This document shows, one piece after another, positions 60,041-64,000 of a stretch of DNA of 64,000 bases (positions are counted from its first letter, which is position 1; the number at the start of each line of letters is the position of its first letter). This DNA comes from Pseudomonas helleri (GTDB taxonomy: Bacteria; Pseudomonadota; Gammaproteobacteria; Pseudomonadales; Pseudomonadaceae): assembly GCF_001043025.1 (NCBI RefSeq), contig NZ_JYLD01000019.1, positions 1 to 64,000 on the forward strand. The letters are read 5' to 3'. The notes beneath the pieces are model-generated. The model saw nothing but the letters and a program-made list of their open reading frames with translations. It searched no databases and was not told the DNA's origin. The translations under genes were made by a program, and so were the position numbers.

Positions 60041-62554
60041 ATGACGCAAGTCACGGTGAAACAACTGGCCGATGAGGTCAAAACACCGGTTGAGCGCCTG
60101 TTGCAGCAGATGCGTGAGGCAGGTCTGCCGCACACCGCCGCCGAGCAGAATGTGACCGACAGTGAGAAGCAAGCTCTGCTGACTCACCTGAAAAGCAGCC
60201 ACAAGGCGAAAGTGGAAGAACCGCGCAAAATCACTTTGCAGCGTAAAACCACCAGTACCCTGCGTGTTGCTGGAAGCAAAAGCATCAGCGTTGAAGTACG
60301 CAAGAAGAAAGTCTTCGTACAGCAAAGCCCGGAAGAAATCGAAGCCGAGCGCAAGCGCGAGCTGGATGAACGCCGCGCAGTAGAAAATGCTGCACGTCAA
60401 AAGGCTGAAGAAGAGTCCAAGCGTCGCGCCGAAGAAGAAGCGCGTCGTCAGCCTGCGGCTGTTTCGGCTCCTGCACCTGCTCCTGCTGCCGCCCCTGCAC
60501 CTGTGCAAGCTGCACCGGCAGCAGCGCCTGCGCCAGCTCCTGCAGCCGATGCACGCAAGCGTGATGAGCAGCGCCGTCCGGACAAACCACGTGCTGACGA
60601 CAACAATCGTCGCGGTGGCGGCGGTGATGGCGAGCGCAAAAACGCTCCGCATCGTGCTTCTGTTAAAGAAAAAGCGCCTGCTCCACGCGTTGCTCCTCGC
60701 ACTTCCGAAGAAGAAAGCGATGGCTTCCGTCGCGGTGGTCGTGGCAAGAGCAAGCTGAAGAAGCGCAACGCTCACGGTTTCCAGAGCCCAACCGGCCCTG
60801 TGGTTCGTGACGTACAGATTGGCGAAACCATCACTGTCGGCGATTTGGCTGCACAGATGTCGGTCAAAGCTGCCGAAGTGATCAAGTTCATGTTCAAGCT
60901 GGGTACTCCAGCCACCATCAACCAGGTACTGGATCAGGAAACTGCCCAACTGGTTGCTGAAGAACTGGGCCACAAAGTCACTCTGGTCAGCGACAACGCC
61001 CTGGAAGATTCCCTGGCCGAGTCCCTGAAGTTTGAAGGCGAGTCGTTCTCCCGTGCTCCGGTTGTGACCGTAATGGGTCACGTTGACCACGGTAAAACGT
61101 CCCTGCTCGACTACATCCGTCGTGCCAAGGTTGCTGCTGGCGAAGCCGGTGGTATTACTCAGCACATTGGTGCATACCACGTTGAAACCGAACGCGGCAT
61201 GGTCACGTTCCTCGACACCCCGGGTCACGCCGCGTTTACCGCAATGCGTGCACGTGGTGCCAAGGCCACTGACATCGTGATTCTGGTTGTGGCTGCAGAC
61301 GACGGCGTGATGCCGCAAACCATCGAAGCTGTTCAGCACGCGAAAGCGGCTGGCGTGCCGCTGGTGGTTGCAGTGAACAAAATCGACAAGCCAGGTTCTG
61401 ACCTCGATCGCATCCGTAGCGAACTGTCCGTTCACGGCGTGACCTCGGAAGAGTGGGGTGGTGACACTCCGTTTGTTCCGGTCTCGGCGAAAATGGGTAC
61501 CGGCGTTGACGAACTGCTTGAAGCTGTCTTGCTGCAAGCTGAAGTTCTGGAACTCAAGGCCACTCCATCGGCTCCTGGCCGTGGCGTAGTAGTTGAGTCC
61601 CGTCTGGACAAAGGCCGTGGTCCTGTTGCAACTGTTCTGGTTCAAGACGGCACCCTGCGCCAAGGCGACATGGTACTGGTCGGTTCCAACTACGGCCGCA
61701 TCCGCGCCATGCTCGATGAGAACGGTAAGGCCATCAAGGAAGCCGGTCCATCCATCCCTGTCGAGATACTCGGCCTGGACGGCACGCCAGATGCTGGCGA
61801 CGAGATGAGCGTAATGACTGACGAGAAGAAGGCACGTGAAGTGGCCCTGTTCCGTCAAGGCAAGTTCCGCGAAGTGAAACTGGCGCGTGCTCACGCAGGC
61901 AAGCTGGAAAACATCTTCGAGAACATGGGCCAGGAAGAGAAGAAGACGCTTAACATCGTCCTCAAATCTGACGTCCGTGGTTCGTTGGAAGCTCTGCAGG
62001 GCGCTCTGAGCGGCCTGGGTAACGATGAAGTGCAAGTGCGCGTAGTGGGCGGCGGTGTCGGTGGTATCACCGAGAGCGACGCTAACCTGGCACTGGCCTC
62101 CAACGCTGTATTGTTCGGCTTCAACGTGCGTGCCGATGCCGGCGCTCGCAAGATCGTCGAGCAAGAAGGCCTGGACATGCGTTACTACAACGTCATCTAC
62201 GACATCATCGAAGACGTCAAGAAAGCCCTTACCGGCATGCTTGGCAGCGACGTTCGGGAGAACATCCTGGGTATTGCTGAAGTCCGCGACGTGTTCCGTT
62301 CGCCTAAGTTCGGTGCAATCGCAGGTTGTATGGTTGTGGAAGGTGTTGTTCACCGTAACCGTCCAATCCGTGTACTGCGCGACGATATCGTTATCTTCGA
62401 AGGCGAGCTGGAATCCCTGCGCCGCTTCAAGGATGACGCGTCTGAAGTACGTGCCGGCATGGAATGCGGTATCGGCGTCAAGAGCTACAATGACGTCAAA
62501 GTCGGCGACAAGATCGAAGTGTTCGAGAAGGTCCAGGTTGCTCGCAGCCTCTAA
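60041..62554 (+). CDS. infB: Translation initiation factor IF-2
   Basis: 837-residue GTPase that places fMet-tRNA on the 30S subunit. The N-terminal third (to ~residue 240) is a flexible Glu/Arg then Pro/Ala/Lys-rich region. The G domain has GHVDHGKT (~346), DTPGH (~392) and NKID (~445). Domains II-IV and the C-terminal fMet-tRNA-binding part follow. Between nusA and rbfA as expected. A hairpin follows at 62626. Confidence 0.98.
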   Translation: MTQVTVKQLADEVKTPVERLLQQMREAGLPHTAAEQNVTDSEKQALLTHLKSSHKAKVEEPRKITLQRKTTSTLRVAGSKSISVEVRKKKVFVQQSPEEIEAERKRELDERRAVENAARQKAEEESKRRAEEEARRQPAAVSAPAPAPAAAPAPVQAAPAAAPAPAPAADARKRDEQRRPDKPRADDNNRRGGGGDGERKNAPHRASVKEKAPAPRVAPRTSEEESDGFRRGGRGKSKLKKRNAHGFQSPTGPVVRDVQIGETITVGDLAAQMSVKAAEVIKFMFKLGTPATINQVLDQETAQLVAEELGHKVTLVSDNALEDSLAESLKFEGESFSRAPVVTVMGHVDHGKTSLLDYIRRAKVAAGEAGGITQHIGAYHVETERGMVTFLDTPGHAAFTAMRARGAKATDIVILVVAADDGVMPQTIEAVQHAKAAGVPLVVAVNKIDKPGSDLDRIRSELSVHGVTSEEWGGDTPFVPVSAKMGTGVDELLEAVLLQAEVLELKATPSAPGRGVVVESRLDKGRGPVATVLVQDGTLRQGDMVLVGSNYGRIRAMLDENGKAIKEAGPSIPVEILGLDGTPDAGDEMSVMTDEKKAREVALFRQGKFREVKLARAHAGKLENIFENMGQEEKKTLNIVLKSDVRGSLEALQGALSGLGNDEVQVRVVGGGVGGITESDANLALASNAVLFGFNVRADAGARKIVEQEGLDMRYYNVIYDIIEDVKKALTGMLGSDVRENILGIAEVRDVFRSPKFGAIAGCMVVEGVVHRNRPIRVLRDDIVIFEGELESLRRFKDDASEVRAGMECGIGVKSYNDVKVGDKIEVFEKVQVARSL

Positions 62555-62625
62555 ATCGCGAGCTTCAAGAGCAAGGACGAGCCATCGCATGCCCATGCGC
62601 TGTGCTCGGTCCGGACTCTAAACGC

Positions 62626-62659
62626 AACGCCCGGTCCGGCTTCTGTCTGGCCGGGCGTT
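62626..62659 (+). terminator. Hairpin between infB and rbfA
   Basis: AACGCCCGG and CCGGGCGTT form a 9-bp stem. No clean T run, so it may reduce rather than stop read-through into rbfA. Confidence 0.6.
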
Positions 62660-62712
62660 TGCCGCTTTCAGAACGCATGGGTTTCCCATGGGTGAGTAAC
62701 AGGTAACAAGAC

Positions 62713-63111
62713 ATGGCAAAAGAATACAGCCGTACCCAACGTATCGGCGATCAGATGCAGCGCGAGCTGGCTCAACTGATCCGTCGCGAAGTCAAAGACC
62801 CGCGCGTAGGTCTGGTCACCATTACGGCGGTCGAAGTGAGCCGTGACGTCGGTCACGCCAAAATCTTCATCACCGTCATGGGCCAGGACAACTCGCAAGA
62901 CATCGCTCAGACCATCAAGGTGCTGAACGCTGCGGCGGGCTTCCTGCGTATGCAACTGGCACGTGAAATGAAGCTGCGCAGCGTTCCTCAATTGCACTTC
63001 CACTACGACGAAAGCGTCGCACGTGGTGCTCACCTGTCCGCTTTGATCGAGCGCGCAGTGGCTGAGGACAACCAGCACGACGCCTCTGCTCCTGAAGACA
63101 CCAAGGAGTAA
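62713..63111 (+). CDS. rbfA: 30S ribosome-binding factor RbfA
   Basis: 132 residues with the KH-like fold: RTQRIGDQMQRELAQLIRREVKDPRVG and AGFLRMQLAREMKLRSVPQLHF. Acts late in 30S maturation at the 16S 5' end. The stop region carries AAGGAG used by truB, which starts 3 bases later. Confidence 0.97.
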   Translation: MAKEYSRTQRIGDQMQRELAQLIRREVKDPRVGLVTITAVEVSRDVGHAKIFITVMGQDNSQDIAQTIKVLNAAAGFLRMQLAREMKLRSVPQLHFHYDESVARGAHLSALIERAVAEDNQHDASAPEDTKE

Positions 63112-63114
63112 GCG

Positions 63115-64000
63115 GTGGCTCAGGTCAAGCGTATCCGTCGTAACGTCAGCGGCATCATCCTGCTCGACAAGCCGCTTGGATTCACCTCCAACGCGGCCCT
63201 GCAGAAAGTTCGCTGGCTGCTCAATGCCGAGAAGGCAGGGCACACCGGTAGCCTCGATCCATTGGCCAGCGGCGTGTTGCCGTTGTGCTTTGGCGAAGCC
63301 ACCAAGTTTTCGCAATACTTGCTCGATTCCGACAAGGGTTATGAAACCCTGATGCAATTGGGCAAGACCACCACCACCGCCGATGCGGAAGGTGAAGTTT
63401 TGCAAACGCGCCCAGTGACCGTTGGTCGCGCCGATATCGAAGCGGTTTTGCCTAAATTTCGTGGGCAAATCAATCAGATACCGCCGATGTACTCGGCGCT
63501 CAAGCGCGATGGCCAGCCACTTTACAAGTTGGCGCGTGCGGGTGAAGTGGTGGAGCGTGAACCGCGTTCTGTTACTATTACCCGCCTCGAATTACTGGCC
63601 AGCGAAGGCGACACCGCGCGCTTGTCGGTTGACTGCACCAAAGGCACCTATATCCGTACCCTCGTGGAAGATATCGGTGAAGAACTGGGCTGTGGTGCAT
63701 ATGTTGCAGAGTTGCGTCGCACACAAGCCGGGCCTTTCAGCCTCGCGCAGACCGTGACGCTGGAAGAGCTGGAAGCCGTACACGCCGAGGGCGGCAATGA
63801 AGCGGTTGATCGCTTCCTGATGCCATCGGACAGTGGCTTGCTCGACTGGCCGCTGCTGCACTTTTCGGAGGCCAGCGCGTTCTATTGGCTCAATGGCCAG
63901 CCGGTACGTGCTCCCGATGCACCCAAGTTCGGTATGGTGCGGGTACAAGATCACAACGGTCGCTTTATCGGTATCGGTGAAGTGAGCGAAGACGGGCGTA
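63115..64000 (+). CDS. truB: tRNA pseudouridine-55 synthase (3' end outside window)
   Basis: Starts at GTG 63115 (AQVKRIRRNVSGIILLDKP), with AAGGAG overlapping the rbfA stop. 295 codons are visible and the frame is open at 64000; the family is ~305 residues. The catalytic Asp lies in AGHTGSLDPLASG (~residue 45). DGQPLYKLARAGE and the KGTYIRTLVEDIGE motif are present. Makes pseudouridine 55 in the T-loop of most tRNAs. Confidence 0.97.
   Translation, partial: MAQVKRIRRNVSGIILLDKPLGFTSNAALQKVRWLLNAEKAGHTGSLDPLASGVLPLCFGEATKFSQYLLDSDKGYETLMQLGKTTTTADAEGEVLQTRPVTVGRADIEAVLPKFRGQINQIPPMYSALKRDGQPLYKLARAGEVVEREPRSVTITRLELLASEGDTARLSVDCTKGTYIRTLVEDIGEELGCGAYVAELRRTQAGPFSLAQTVTLEELEAVHAEGGNEAVDRFLMPSDSGLLDWPLLHFSEASAFYWLNGQPVRAPDAPKFGMVRVQDHNGRFIGIGEVSEDGR

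Noticed and set aside
60014..62596. 860-codon frame antisense to infB
   Set aside because: Covers infB completely and reads low-complexity His/Ser/Arg runs where infB has its Ala/Pro linker.

Overview
The window is a Pseudomonas chromosome segment, most likely from the fluorescens lineage. The evidence is the conserved order smpB-ratA-rnfH-bamE-fur-recN-grpE-dnaK-dnaJ-dapB-carAB-greA-yhbY-rlmE-ftsH-folP-glmM-tpiA-secG-tRNA-tRNA-rimP-nusA-infB-rbfA-truB, a gcd/oprB glucose pair, a C4-like leader ahead of a Pseudomonas-type small gene, and REPINs built from the GTGGGAGCGGGCTTGCTCGC type of REP. The species call is inference.

Layout. 1-126 is the right end of an IS3-family element. 139-4705 holds a carbohydrate porin (oprB) divergent from membrane glucose dehydrogenase (gcd). 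4864-5101 is scrap DNA: a MITE-like element and paired IS3-type ends. About 5.1-25.6 kb is accessory DNA. It contains a possibly MobI-like gene, unknown small genes, a degenerate integrase-like protein, a serine resolvase with its res site, a lipoprotein, an AlpA regulator plus RepA-like ATPase, a 1,631-residue single-chain (type ISP-like) restriction-modification enzyme, and a P4-type integrase beside the tmRNA gene ssrA. The right edge is therefore a classic ssrA-integrated island. I did not find the second copy of the ssrA 3' end in the window, so the left edge is uncertain.

A complete Tn402-like class 1 integron (8351-15678, 7,328 bp) sits inside this island: IRt, tniA, tniB, tniQ, tniR, two gene cassettes, attI1, intI1, IRi, flanked by a perfect 5-bp duplication TTTGG. 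It lacks the 3' conserved segment (qacEdelta1-sul1) and carries no recognisable resistance gene. Its cassettes encode a heme-binding beta-barrel-like protein and a small membrane protein. It has inserted between a 20-bp palindrome and the start of the resolvase gene. Rejoining the flanks gives a normal res layout, as expected from the known preference of this transposon family for res sites.

From 25.6 kb onward the DNA is core. It starts with tmRNA, a small periplasmic protein and a DUF3077/DUF6124-like gene behind a leader that can sequester its ribosome-binding site (C4-antisense-like). Next is the lactate locus: lldR, an operator, and lldP-lutA-lutB-lutC-dld. The rest is housekeeping: trans-translation, outer-membrane assembly, iron regulation, heat-shock chaperones with a visible sigma-32 promoter, lysine, arginine and pyrimidine synthesis, folate, cell-wall precursor and glycolytic genes, Sec export, and the nusA-infB transcription/translation operon. 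truB runs off the right edge.
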